From: Comamonas suwonensis
GTDB taxonomy: Bacteria > Pseudomonadota > Gammaproteobacteria > Burkholderiales > Burkholderiaceae_C
DNA length: 64,000 bases
Direction of reading: 5' to 3'
NCBI RefSeq assembly: GCF_012844455.2
Contig: NZ_JABBCQ020000020.1
Location: 1 to 64,000 of the forward strand
Both the position numbers and the translations under genes were made by a program. Shown here in pieces: positions 1-9,825 of this stretch. Below the pieces are notes generated by a model. The model made no database searches. It was not told where the DNA came from and saw only the letters and a list, made by a program, of their open reading frames with translations. How positions within the stretch are numbered: the first letter of the stretch is position 1; each line of letters begins with the position of its first letter.

Positions 1-1
1 C

Positions 2-646
2 TTTGATGAAGGAAATACTTTCGCCAAGAAAGGTGCTGGCGTTGATATGACACCAGGTGGTTTGGCTTTGAAGACCGCAGGTGGATATCTGCGCTATTCT
101 GCCAATGGTATTTCAGCCGGCGCAGCGTATCAGAGCTCAACTTTACCTGCCGGAACAAAAGTAGATGCCTGGACCCTGGGTGGGTCGTATCGTACTGGCG
201 CTCTGTACCTGATGGCTGGTTATGGACAGAATAAGGTGAAGGATGCTCTTCCAGGTATCACTGGCGGTGGTATGTTGGATGCCGGGTTGTTGAATGCATA
301 TTGGTCAGGCTCTTCCAACGGAGGTTTTATTGCGGGGACATCTCCTGCAAACTTTGCCAACAAGCGTGAAATGTTCAAAGTCGGTTTCGGCTACCAAGTT
401 ACGCCACAGTTGAATGCAGGTCTGCATTATTACCATGCCAAGCAATCGGGATCGTCTAGCGGTGCATTCAATGGCAAAGCCGACTTCATCGTTGCTGTTG
501 CAGACTATGCCTTCTCCAAGCGTACGGATGCTTATTTCGCGGTTGATCACACAAAAACCAAAGGTGGTGCGGGTGTAGTTCTGGATGGTACGAATGGAGC
601 CACCAAACGTACCGGGATTACCATCGGTCTGCGTCACCGCTTCTAA
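2..646 (+). CDS. Gram-negative porin, 3' part only (Omp32-like)
   Basis: The window opens inside this gene; the frame is open from base 2. The visible 214 residues are the C-terminal part of a trimeric outer-membrane porin of the betaproteobacterial general porin family, to which Omp32 of Delftia belongs. Alternating amphipathic strands are visible, such as 'KVGFGYQVTPQLNAGLHYY' and 'KADFIVAVADYAF', and the protein ends in 'ITIGLRHRF'. The terminal phenylalanine is the signature recognised by the Bam assembly machine. The pore would pass small hydrophilic, probably anionic, solutes, but the selectivity loops lie outside the window. A strong terminator follows 20 bases after the stop, so this is the last gene of its transcript. 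Confidence 0.9.
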   Translation, partial: FDEGNTFAKKGAGVDMTPGGLALKTAGGYLRYSANGISAGAAYQSSTLPAGTKVDAWTLGGSYRTGALYLMAGYGQNKVKDALPGITGGGMLDAGLLNAYWSGSSNGGFIAGTSPANFANKREMFKVGFGYQVTPQLNAGLHYYHAKQSGSSSGAFNGKADFIVAVADYAFSKRTDAYFAVDHTKTKGGAGVVLDGTNGATKRTGITIGLRHRF

Positions 647-665
647 TATTCAGCGTATTAAGATC

Positions 666-700
666 AAAAAGCTAGCCAATCAACTTGGCTAGCTTTTTTT
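666..700 (+). terminator. Rho-independent terminator of the porin gene
   Basis: Perfect 14-bp stem (AAAAAGCTAGCCAA against its complement, 5-base loop TCAAC) followed by a run of T. It lies 20 bases downstream of the porin stop. Confidence 0.9.
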
Positions 701-729
701 CTTGGCTGAGTAGTGAATGCAAACTAGAT

Positions 730-765
730 AAAACAAAAAGGCCGCAGAAGCGACCTTTTTGTTTT
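730..765 (-). terminator. Rho-independent terminator of groESL
   Basis: Stem AAAACAAAAAGG pairs with CCTTTTTGTTTT around a short GC-rich loop. The A/T-rich outer stem makes it work in either direction. It sits 45 bases beyond the groEL stop and, with the hairpin at 666-700, separates the convergent porin and groEL transcripts. Confidence 0.8.
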
Positions 766-809
766 GAGCAGAACCGGGTGGTTGAAGCACCCAGTCAGCA
801 GCTTGGCAA

Positions 810-2468
<1,659 letters not shown>

Positions 2469-2483
2469 CTACAAATCTGTATC

Positions 2484-2527
2484 AAATAGGCTTCCAGCGG
2501 CTGTCTATCAAGCGCCAGAAGCTATGA
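2484..2527. repeat. Degenerate copy of the family intergenic palindromic repeat (groES-groEL gap)
   Basis: The groES-groEL gap contains 'aggcttccagcggctg', a short spacer and 'caagcgccagaagct'. It resembles the imperfect palindromes at 6784, 11052, 17281, 53893 and 60164. It would fold within the groESL transcript. Confidence 0.5.
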
Positions 2528-2550
2528 ATATGTGAGTAATGCGGGAAGGA

Positions 2551-2841
2551 TTACTTCTCGACGACTGCGAACAGGTCGTCTTCCTTCATCACCAGCAGCT
2601 CGTCACCATCAACCTTGACGGTCTGGCCAGAGTACTTGCCGAACAGAACGCGGTCGCCGACCTTCACGTTCAGAGCGATTTGTTCGCCCTTGTCGTTGCG
2701 CTTGCCGGGACCCACTGCCAGCACTTCGCCTTGATCAGGCTTCTCTGCGGCGTTGTCGGGGATATAAATGCCCGAAGCCGTCTTGGTTTCGTTTTCGAGG
2801 CGCTTGACGATCACGCGATCGTGCAGGGGACGCAGGTTCAT
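2551..2841 (-). CDS. groES: Co-chaperonin GroES (Cpn10)
   Basis: Lid of the GroEL folding chamber; forms a heptamer in the cytosol. The frame is open further upstream, but the family start is '[15 protein letters not shown]', preceded by an AGGAGTT ribosome site, giving 96 residues, the normal length. The mobile-loop region '[16 protein letters not shown]' and the C-terminal '[19 protein letters not shown]' are typical. It is the first gene of groES-groEL. Confidence 0.98.
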   Translation of the reverse strand: MNLRPLHDRVIVKRLENETKTASGIYIPDNAAEKPDQGEVLAVGPGKRNDKGEQIALNVKVGDRVLFGKYSGQTVKVDGDELLVMKEDDLFAVVEK

Positions 2842-2925
2842 ACCAACTCCTAAATACATCAACAAAGTTGAAACAAGACTTGCCAGCCTTCATGGCCGAC
2901 ATTCGGAATATGTAGGGTCAAGCTG

Positions 2926-2952
2926 TTAGCACTCAACCCCCTTGAGTGCTAA
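2926..2952 (-). promoter_or_regulatory. CIRCE operator (HrcA site) of groESL
   Basis: TTAGCACTC (2926-2934), a 9-base spacer, then GAGTGCTAA (2944-2952). This is a perfect match to the CIRCE consensus bound by the heat-shock repressor HrcA. It lies 85 bases upstream of the groES start, next to the promoter. Confidence 0.97.
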
Positions 2953-2979
2953 TAATAAGGCAATTTCCCGAGGTTTCAA
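2952..2979 (-). promoter_or_regulatory. groESL promoter
   Basis: On the minus strand, TTGAAA (2974-2979) and TATTAT (2952-2957) are separated by 16 bases. Each matches the housekeeping consensus at five of six positions. The element CTTGAAA also resembles the -35 box of heat-shock sigma-32 promoters, but the matching C-rich -10 is poor. The CIRCE operator begins exactly at the -10 box, so HrcA binding would block it. Confidence 0.65.
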
Positions 2980-3087
2980 GACCCAGCCTTGGGGGCTGAG
3001 AGGGCAAATTGTTCGCAGTTCAGGGTTTGTCCTGCTCTATATGTAACGTGTTTTTACAAATAGGCCTGAGTTTTGCTCCACCAGTGC

Positions 3088-5751
3088 ATGCCTCAGAAAC
3101 AACTCACCGCCCCGGTGCAGCAAGCGCAAGACCTGCTGCAGACAGACGCCTTCATCCCTCACATGCGTCAGGTGGCGCGATGTGAGAGTTCGCTGCAGGA
3201 GCTGAGCCTGATGTGGCGGCTCATTGAGTCATCTGCCAAGATGAATTGCCCGCAGGAGGCGCTAGCGCTGCTGCCCATGATGGCCGCGACGCGGGAGGGC
3301 TTTGAGCAGCTGGAGCAGGATTTGGTGCATTCCATGGTGGCTCAGGCTATTGAGGGCGTGAGGCGTGGATTGCACAGCCAGGCTCAGCATCTGATGGATA
3401 CGCTGGTGCGCAATCTTTATGAGCGAACGGCCGATGTGGGCTTTCTGGCCACCGATGTGTTGCTCTGCCGCTTTATGGCGGAGCTGGATATGCATACGGA
3501 CGACGATAAAGCGCAGATGACTGAGCGTCTGCTAGCCTACCGCAGCAAGTACACGGTTTATCAAAAGGTGCTGCTACTCGATTGCGAAGGCTATGTGCGG
3601 GCGAGCACGCAGGAGGGCGGGGCCCTACAAAGTGGGCCATGCCGCGACCCGCTGATTGCGCAGGCACTGCAAAGCCAAAGCTTTGTGCAGGCATTTGGTG
3701 CCACAGACTTGCTGCCAGATCAATCTCGTGGGCTGATTTATGCCCACCGTATGCTGAGCCCCGTCACGCAAATGCCTGTGGGCGTGCTGTGTCTGTGCTT
3801 TGATTTTGAGGGCGAGATGCAGGGCCTCTGGAGCGGGCGACGTTCAGACGCGGCTCATGAGTCAGAAACCAGCATAGCCCTGCTGCTGGATGAGCAAGAC
3901 CGGGTGCTTGCCAGCAGCGATGTGCACTGGATTGCAGCGGGTGTGCAGGTGAGGTCTCGCAAGAATGGTGCAAACCAGCTCTGGATTCATGGCGGACGCA
4001 CTTATTTGGTGCAATCGGCACGCTCGGCCGGCTATCAGGGCTATGGGGGCCCCAAAGGTTGGCGTGCGCAAATCATGGTGCCGCTTGAGCTGGCTTTCGG
4101 CACACATGGGCATAGCGACCTGCAAGAGGTGGATGCGGTGGTGGCCCAGGGCTTGCTGAGTCATGCGCATCGCTTTTGCCCACCTTTACACGCGATTCGC
4201 AGTGCGGCAGACACCATCAGGCGTGTGGTCTGGAACGGGCAGGTCATGACGGCAGGCAAGCAGGCGGACAACACAAGATTGCAGGCCGTGCTGGAGCAGA
4301 TTGGTGAGACGGGCGCGCGCACCAACGAGGTATTCACCCAGTCCATTCGCTCGCTCTACAGCACGGTGCTGGCGACGGCGCTGGACGATAACCGCTTGCT
4401 GACGCGTTTGCTGGTGGATTTGCTGGACCGCAATCTCTACGAGCGTGCCAACGACTGCCGCTGGTGGGCGTTGACGCTGCAATTGCCAGCCTTGCTGCAA
4501 ACGCTGAAAGAAGGCAATGCGGCTGAAAATGCGAGCGCTGAAGTGTGTGAGTTGCTCACGGCCATCCATGCGCTTTACACCGTGTACCAGCAAATCATGG
4601 TGTACGACGTCAGCGGCAAGATTGTGGCGACGAGCCTGCAAGGCGGGGCCGAGGATGTGTTGACAGGTCGCTTTGTCGATCAGGAAAGCCTGCTCAAAGT
4701 GCTGGCCTTGAAAGGCACGCAGGCTTATCACGTCTCTGCTTGGTGCCCTTCTGCGCTGTATGAGGGGGCGGGGCCGACTTATGTTTATCACGCTGCCATT
4801 CGTTCTCCAAGCGGCGAGCTGCTGGGTGGAATTGGCCTGATCTTCCATGCGCAACGCGAGTTTCAGGCCATGCTGCAAGGTGTGCTGGGCTCGCAGGCAG
4901 AGCATCGAGCGGAGGGTGCTGGCAGCAGGCAGGTCGCGTATCTCAATCGCTCAGGTGTTGTCATGTCTTCATCCTCGGCGCAAATGCTGCCGGGCATGGT
5001 GCTGGATTTACCGGCAGACATGCTGGCTTTGCCTGCAGGCCAGAGCATTTCGCGGGCCATGGCGTACCAAGGCCAGTACTGCGTGGTGGCGGTGACGGCA
5101 GGCAGCGGCTACCGCGAGTTCAAGCGCAGCGATGGCTATGAGGAAGATGTTTTGGCCCTGTCCGTGCAGGCCTTCGGGCCGGTGCAGGGGGATGCGCAAG
5201 CCGCAGTCTGGCGTCGCAATACTCATGTGCAGAGCCTGCCGTCGGCCACATCCACAACTGGTGCAAGCATGGAGATGGCGACGTTCTTTGTGGGGCAAAG
5301 CGTGCTGGCTCTGGATGCAGCCTGCGTGCTGGAGGCGCAAAGCGCCGCTGAAATTGCTCCCATCTCAGCAGGGCGCTTGCCTCACTGCGTGGGCACATTG
5401 GCGCGGCGCAGCCAAGGTGCTGTGGCGGGCTATGTCTGGGTGTTTGATCTGGGTGCTTTGCTCTACGGCAAGCCGCTGATCAGAAGCCAACAAAGTCAGG
5501 TGATTGTGCTGGCGCACCAGGGGCTGAAGCTGGGTTTGCTGGTCAGCGATCTGGAGGGGGTTGCCAGACTGGATGCGCGGCAGCTGCGTGCTGCGCCTGC
5601 GCTGGCCCATTCGGCGGATGCGCTGGTGGACCGCTTGATCCAGGCTAATGGCGGCGATTTGCTGATTCAGTGCCTGAATGTGGCGGCGCTGGTGCAAATG
5701 CTCAAAGCGCCTGCACCAGTCCAAGTGGCAATGGGCGCTGCGACTTACTGA
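3088..5751 (+). CDS. Large cytoplasmic protein with two Cache/PAS-like units and a CheW-like C-terminus
   Basis: 887 residues from the first ATG; a TTG at 3073 would add five. I see no signal peptide or membrane segment. Two similar units follow each other. Each starts with a helical 'RNLYER' motif (3409 and 4429 on the DNA, 340 residues apart), continues with a PAS/Cache-like strand set ('YTVYQKVLLLDCEGYVRAS' and 'YTVYQQIMVYDVSGKIVAT'), and ends with an aromatic/glycine segment ('SAGYQGYGGPKGWRAQIM' and 'GSGYREFKRSDGYEEDVLA'). The last 120 residues, from about 5272, have the pattern of CheW coupling domains ('ATFFVGQSVLALDA', 'VGTLARRSQGAVAGYVWVFD', 'LKLGLLVSDLEGVARL'). A role in chemotaxis or pilus signalling is inferred from the domain only. 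No other che gene is nearby. The 3' end overlaps the convergent H-NS gene by seven bases. Confidence 0.7.
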   Translation: MPQKQLTAPVQQAQDLLQTDAFIPHMRQVARCESSLQELSLMWRLIESSAKMNCPQEALALLPMMAATREGFEQLEQDLVHSMVAQAIEGVRRGLHSQAQHLMDTLVRNLYERTADVGFLATDVLLCRFMAELDMHTDDDKAQMTERLLAYRSKYTVYQKVLLLDCEGYVRASTQEGGALQSGPCRDPLIAQALQSQSFVQAFGATDLLPDQSRGLIYAHRMLSPVTQMPVGVLCLCFDFEGEMQGLWSGRRSDAAHESETSIALLLDEQDRVLASSDVHWIAAGVQVRSRKNGANQLWIHGGRTYLVQSARSAGYQGYGGPKGWRAQIMVPLELAFGTHGHSDLQEVDAVVAQGLLSHAHRFCPPLHAIRSAADTIRRVVWNGQVMTAGKQADNTRLQAVLEQIGETGARTNEVFTQSIRSLYSTVLATALDDNRLLTRLLVDLLDRNLYERANDCRWWALTLQLPALLQTLKEGNAAENASAEVCELLTAIHALYTVYQQIMVYDVSGKIVATSLQGGAEDVLTGRFVDQESLLKVLALKGTQAYHVSAWCPSALYEGAGPTYVYHAAIRSPSGELLGGIGLIFHAQREFQAMLQGVLGSQAEHRAEGAGSRQVAYLNRSGVVMSSSSAQMLPGMVLDLPADMLALPAGQSISRAMAYQGQYCVVAVTAGSGYREFKRSDGYEEDVLALSVQAFGPVQGDAQAAVWRRNTHVQSLPSATSTTGASMEMATFFVGQSVLALDAACVLEAQSAAEIAPISAGRLPHCVGTLARRSQGAVAGYVWVFDLGALLYGKPLIRSQQSQVIVLAHQGLKLGLLVSDLEGVARLDARQLRAAPALAHSADALVDRLIQANGGDLLIQCLNVAALVQMLKAPAPVQVAMGAATY

Positions 5752-6083
5752 ACCGGGAAGGGATTCTTTTCGTCGAGGGGTGCGCTGTAGTCGATCACCG
5801 GGGTGGTCTTGATCTCGTACTGGCTGCGATCCTTGCCCTCAATCCACTTTGGCGGCTTGCCGCGGCCTGTCCAGCTGGCACCGCTTTCGGGGTCGTAGTA
5901 CTTGGCTTCGACCTTTTTCTTCTCTTCAGGCTTCCAGGGGAAAACTTGCTGCGAGGTAAAGCCGAAAGTGTCGATCAATTGCTTGATGGTGGCCAGGGCT
6001 TCTTTGGCCTCGGTGTGGCGCATTTCTTCAATGCGCTTGTCCAGTTCGTCTTTGCGAGCAATAAGTTCTTTGTAGCTAGGCAT
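5745..6083 (-). CDS. H-NS family nucleoid protein
   Basis: 112 residues from ATG; a TTG one codon upstream is less likely. The N-terminal half is a charged coiled-coil oligomerisation segment ('ARKDELDKRIEEMRHTEAKE'). The C-terminal half has the H-NS DNA-binding core 'DPESGASWTGRGKPPKWI', where 'GRGKPP' corresponds to the AT-hook-like loop that enters the minor groove of AT-rich DNA. Such proteins silence horizontally acquired AT-rich genes. This is the short betaproteobacterial type, of which genomes usually hold several copies. Its last bases overlap the 3' end of the CheW-like gene on the other strand. Confidence 0.88.
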   Translation of the reverse strand: MPSYKELIARKDELDKRIEEMRHTEAKEALATIKQLIDTFGFTSQQVFPWKPEEKKKVEAKYYDPESGASWTGRGKPPKWIEGKDRSQYEIKTTPVIDYSAPLDEKNPFPVQ

Positions 6084-6267
6084 CAAGGGATTCCAATGAG
6101 TGTGAAGGCCAGCCTGATAGCCGCCTTGTTATTTTTATGCAAAACCACCCATTTTGACGCAAGCTGTTGCTCCACATAGTGTTGAAGTTGCGTACTCGTC
6201 ATTTGATAAGGGAGTGCACGCTAGTTTGCTGGGCAGCGCGCATCACTCTGAATGCTTTTGATAGGGA

Positions 6268-6765
6268 TTAGCTGACGGTTTTCTGGCCGCTGGCCAGTGC
6301 TTGCAGGGCGTCACCTGTCATGCGGTAGCGAATCCACTCGGTTTGCGGCAGGGCACCCAGGCTGTCGTAGAACTTCAGGGATGGTGTGTTCCAGTCAAGG
6401 CAGCTCCATTCAAAGCGGCCGCAGTTCTTGTCGATGGCGATCTGGGCCAGTCGCTGCAGCAGCGCCTTGCCCGCGCCGTGGCCGCGTGCATCGGGAGTGA
6501 TGTAGAGGTCTTCCAGATACAGGCCATGCTGGCCTTGCCAGGTGGAGTAGTTGAAGAAGTACACCGCAAAGCCCACGGCCTTGCCATCGACCTCGCAAAT
6601 CAGGCCAAAAACGGTGGGGTGCTCGCAAAACAGCGTGCGGCGCACATGCTCAGGCGTGGCCTTGGCTTCGTCTTCGGCTTTTTCGTAGATCGCCAGCTCG
6701 CGCACAAAGTGCAGGATGAGGTCGATGTCTTGCTCGGTGGCGGGGCGGATGTTCAACGTGCTCAT
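6268..6765 (-). CDS. GNAT N-acetyltransferase, spermidine/thialysine acetyltransferase-like
   Basis: 165-residue single-domain acetyl-CoA-dependent acetyltransferase. The acetyl-CoA loop 'RGHGAGKALL' is at residues 94-103, preceded by the strand 'GLYLEDLYITPDA'. The pattern 'FFNYSTWQGQHGLYLEDLY' and the late 'DWNTPSLKFYDSLGA' resemble the SSAT family (diamine or spermidine N-acetyltransferases, thialysine acetyltransferases), so a small amine substrate is likely but not proven. It is the last gene of the minus-strand run that starts with the nicotinamidase gene, 69 bases after nadM. That gap holds a palindromic repeat, so it may be expressed separately from the NAD genes. Confidence 0.82.
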   Translation of the reverse strand: MSTLNIRPATEQDIDLILHFVRELAIYEKAEDEAKATPEHVRRTLFCEHPTVFGLICEVDGKAVGFAVYFFNYSTWQGQHGLYLEDLYITPDARGHGAGKALLQRLAQIAIDKNCGRFEWSCLDWNTPSLKFYDSLGALPQTEWIRYRMTGDALQALASGQKTVS

Positions 6766-6783
6766 GATTGTTTTTAGAGAAAA

Positions 6784-6834
6784 AAGGGCTGAAGCGCTTA
6801 TTGAATAAGCGCTGGCAGCTATGATTTTTGCGCC
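6784..6834. repeat. Palindromic intergenic repeat between nadM and the GNAT gene
   Basis: Contains a perfect 10-bp inverted repeat, AGCGCTTATT (6793-6802) and AATAAGCGCT (6804-6813), then 'ggcagctatgattttt'. Member of the family listed at 11052, 17281, 53893 and 60164. Confidence 0.65.
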
Positions 6835-7998
6835 TTAAGCGACCTGTCTGGCAGGCTGCTCGCCGTGGATCAGCGTGATGGGCAGGAACTGGCACAGGAT
6901 CTGGAAGTGGTCTTCAAAAAATTCCCCTTCCATTTGCGCCAGATCGACAATCGGCACCCAGCGTGCCAGCGCGGCGTCGTCTGCGCCTTGAACGGGCGGC
7001 AGGGCGGGCTGCATGCCAAGATCCAGGTAGTGGACATGGGTGATGGTGCGGCCGCGCAGGCTGCGGTCCGGGTGGTCGAACACCTGCACGGCTTGCACGG
7101 CGGCCAGCAAATCGGCCTCGCTGATGGAGGAGCAGGTTTCCTCGCGCAACTCACGCACGCAGGATTGCCACAGGCTGTCGCGCTGCTCCAGGAAGCCGCC
7201 GGGCAAGGCCCACAGGCCCACGCCAGGCGCATGGCCGCGCTGAATCAGTAGCACATGGCCCTGGCCCTTGGCGTGGCAGCGCAGCAAGGCATCCACCGTT
7301 ACAAACAGGGGGGCGTAAGGGGCCTTGGCCCAGGCCTCTTTATAGGCTTGCAGCATGTGCCACTCTTTTTGCAGGCGCACATACAAAGGCGTGTGGGCCC
7401 AGTGACGCAAAAAGGCCAGCGTGCTTTCGGGCATATGGGTGGAGAGCTTGCCCAGTGCTGCATCCATGGCTTCAGGCGATGCGCTGCCTTCGCCCAGGAA
7501 GATGTCACGCAGCGGCGTGGCATCAAACTGGCCCAGACGGGGCAGGCTGATCAGCTCCCAGCCCGGAAAGCGTGCCAGATAGCTGCTGCTGGAGTCTTTG
7601 AAGTGGCCGACCAGTGCTACGCTGGCACCTTCGGGAACATGGGCTTGCACGGCGTCACGCACGGCATTGACCCACAGCGGCTCGTTGTAATAGTCGCGTA
7701 CGGGCACGCACTGAACGCGCTCTGCATCCTCTTTTGATAGCGCATCGCGCAGCATCTGCGCGCGCTCCTGCCAGCTAAAGGGGTTCTTAGGGTTGGGGGC
7801 CTGCCAGGCACTGCCCAGCACCACCACCACTTGGCGGGCGCGCTCTAGCGCTGCGTGCAGCAGTGCCATATGCCCGTTGTGCAGTGGCTGAAAGCGCCCG
7901 ATCAGCACGGCGGTATGCAGGGGCATCGAGGTGGGCAGAGTCTCTGGCGCAGCAGAGATGACACGTTTGCTGGCGGTGTGGGAACTGGCTTGAGGCAT
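6835..7998 (-). CDS. nadM: Bifunctional NMN adenylyltransferase / Nudix hydrolase (NadM-Nudix)
   Basis: Two-domain NAD enzyme. The N-terminal part is a nucleotidyltransferase with 'IGRFQPLHNGHMALL', the archaeal-type NadM signature (GRFxPxHxGH), that adenylates NMN to NAD. The C-terminal half is a Nudix domain ('GGFLEQRDSLWQSCVREL' followed by REET) that probably cleaves ADP-ribose or a related dinucleotide. The first acidic position of the Nudix box is Asp rather than Glu and the late Gly is Cys, but the metal-binding REL-x-EE core is intact. The start is uncertain: 7998 gives 387 residues, 7926 ('MPLHTAVLIGRF') gives 363, and a GTG at 8091 lies inside a repeat. It belongs to the NrtR-linked cluster downstream of nadE. 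Confidence 0.88.
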   Translation of the reverse strand: MPQASSHTASKRVISAAPETLPTSMPLHTAVLIGRFQPLHNGHMALLHAALERARQVVVVLGSAWQAPNPKNPFSWQERAQMLRDALSKEDAERVQCVPVRDYYNEPLWVNAVRDAVQAHVPEGASVALVGHFKDSSSSYLARFPGWELISLPRLGQFDATPLRDIFLGEGSASPEAMDAALGKLSTHMPESTLAFLRHWAHTPLYVRLQKEWHMLQAYKEAWAKAPYAPLFVTVDALLRCHAKGQGHVLLIQRGHAPGVGLWALPGGFLEQRDSLWQSCVRELREETCSSISEADLLAAVQAVQVFDHPDRSLRGRTITHVHYLDLGMQPALPPVQGADDAALARWVPIVDLAQMEGEFFEDHFQILCQFLPITLIHGEQPARQVA

Positions 7999-8051
7999 GA
8001 AAGCAAAACCCGTACAGAAATCAGCGCCCGAAGTTGGGCATATTGGCTCAA

Positions 8052-8100
8052 AGAGGCGCTTGCGCATGTTCATCAAGCGCAAGCTGCTCACTTTTTGATT
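8052..8100. repeat. Palindromic intergenic repeat between nadE and nadM
   Basis: 'gaggcgcttgcgca', a 7-base spacer and 'caagcgcaagctgctc', followed by an A/T-rich end. It lies just after the nadE stop and could act as a processing or attenuating hairpin. Degenerate member of the family seen at 11052 and 60164. Confidence 0.5.
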
Positions 8101-8105
8101 AAGGC

Positions 8106-9809
8106 TTACTCATAGTGTGCCGCAATTGGCATTTGCCGGCCGGTGCCAAAGGCGCGAGGGCGCACTCTCAGCATGGGCGGGGCCTGTCTGCGCTTGTACT
8201 CACTGCGGAACACCAGCTTTTGCACACGGGCAATGATCTCGGGCCCGCCGCTCTGGGTGCGCAGCTTTTCCACAAACGCGGCGGCATGGGCGTACTCTTT
8301 GCTGGACAGGTGCTGGCCCTCAATATGCCATTTAAGGATTTCATCCAGCACGGCATAGGGCGGCAGGCTGTCCTCGTCCTTCTGGCCGGGGGCCAGCTCG
8401 GCCGATGGCGGCTTGTCGATGATGATTTGCGGAATCAGCTCACGGCCCGCGTGGGTATTGATGTGGCGCGACAGCTCGAAGACCTCGGTCTTGTACAAAT
8501 CGCCCAGCAAGCCCAGCCCGCCATTGGTGTCGCCATATAGCGTGCAGTAGCCCACCGAGACTTCGGACTTGTTGCCTGTGGTCAGCAGCAGGTTGCCAAA
8601 GGCGTTGCTGAATTCCATCAGCGTGGTGCCGCGAGCGCGGGCCTGCAGGTTCTCCAGTGCCAAACCTTGAAGAGCTTCGCCAAAGCTTGCCTCGAACTGG
8701 CGCGCGTAGGTGGTGACCAGTTCCTTGATGGGGTGCTCGTACAGCTTGATGCCCAGATTACGGCACAGATCTACCGAATCATCGACCGAGCCCGCGGAGG
8801 AGTAGCTGGACGGCATGGTGATGCCGACCACGTTGTCCGCCCCCAGCGCATCAACGGCCAGAGCCATTGTCAGCGCCGAATCAATACCGCCGGAGCTACC
8901 CACCACCACCTGCTTGAAGCCGCAACGGCGCGCATAGTCGCGCAGGCCCAGCACGATTTGCTGGCGGTAGAACTCCATGGTGGATAGGCCTTGCGCGGGC
9001 ACTGGGCCGAGCTTTTGGCCGGTGGCGGTCTGAAAGTGCCCGTTGTCACCCAGCTCCAGCGTGTAGATATCTTCTTCAAAGCGCTTGGCTTCAAACACCA
9101 CACCAGCTTCGGGCTCGACGGCAAACGATGCGCCGTCAAACACGATCTGGTCCTGGCCGCCGATCTGGTTCACATAGAGGATGGACAGCTTGTGGCGCGC
9201 CGCTGCCTGCGTGAAGACTTCGTGGCGCTGCTCGCGTTTGCCCAGGTGGCTGGGGCTGGCGTTGATGCTGATGACCATGTCCGGCGCAGCGTCGCCCATG
9301 CGCACAAAGGGGTTGGTGGCGTAGTCGGCGCCTTGGTCGTTCCAGCCATCCTCACAGACCAGAAAACCGACCTGGCAATTGCCCACGCGCAACACCTTGG
9401 CCGTGTCTGCGCCGGGCTCGAAGTGGCGGCGCTCGTCAAAGATGTTGTAGGTGGGCAGCAGCTGCTTGTCGTACTGCAGGCGAATCTGTCCGTCTTGCAA
9501 AACCAGCAGGCTGTTGTGTAGCGGCTTGCCGGGGCCGTTGTGGCGGGTGGGCGCGCCCACCACCCAGTGCAGGTCGGGGAACTGGCGTGTGGCGGACAGC
9601 AGGTCTTGCAGGCCAGCGTCAAGCCGCTGCAAAAAGCTGGGTTCATCGAGCATGTCGCCGGGGTAGTAGCCGGACAGCGACAGCTCGGAAAACACCACCA
9701 GATCAGCCTTGTCGGCGCTTGCCCTGGCTGCTGCTTCGCTCATGCGGCGGATATTGCCCTGAATGTCGCCCACCATGTAGTTGAGCTGGGCGAGGGTGAC
9801 TTTCAACAT
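8106..9809 (-). CDS. nadE: Glutamine-dependent NAD+ synthetase
   Basis: Last step of NAD synthesis: converts nicotinate adenine dinucleotide to NAD with ATP and ammonia drawn from glutamine. The 567 residues fit the two-domain form. The N-terminal nitrilase-type glutaminase has the catalytic Glu in 'FSELSLSGYYPGDM', the Lys in 'DKQLLPTYNIFDERR' and the Cys in 'GFLVCEDGWND'. The C-terminal ATP pyrophosphatase has the P-loop 'VGSSGGIDSALTMAL' (about residue 300) and 'TTGNKSEVSVGY'. The upstream open frame is longer, but 'MLKVTLAQLNYMVGD' is the family start and has a GAGGAGAG ribosome site. It starts 16 bases after the pncB stop, so the two are almost certainly co-translated. Confidence 0.97.
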   Translation of the reverse strand: MLKVTLAQLNYMVGDIQGNIRRMSEAAARASADKADLVVFSELSLSGYYPGDMLDEPSFLQRLDAGLQDLLSATRQFPDLHWVVGAPTRHNGPGKPLHNSLLVLQDGQIRLQYDKQLLPTYNIFDERRHFEPGADTAKVLRVGNCQVGFLVCEDGWNDQGADYATNPFVRMGDAAPDMVISINASPSHLGKREQRHEVFTQAAARHKLSILYVNQIGGQDQIVFDGASFAVEPEAGVVFEAKRFEEDIYTLELGDNGHFQTATGQKLGPVPAQGLSTMEFYRQQIVLGLRDYARRCGFKQVVVGSSGGIDSALTMALAVDALGADNVVGITMPSSYSSAGSVDDSVDLCRNLGIKLYEHPIKELVTTYARQFEASFGEALQGLALENLQARARGTTLMEFSNAFGNLLLTTGNKSEVSVGYCTLYGDTNGGLGLLGDLYKTEVFELSRHINTHAGRELIPQIIIDKPPSAELAPGQKDEDSLPPYAVLDEILKWHIEGQHLSSKEYAHAAAFVEKLRTQSGGPEIIARVQKLVFRSEYKRRQAPPMLRVRPRAFGTGRQMPIAAHYE

Positions 9810-9825
9810 GGCTCTCTCCTCTAGG

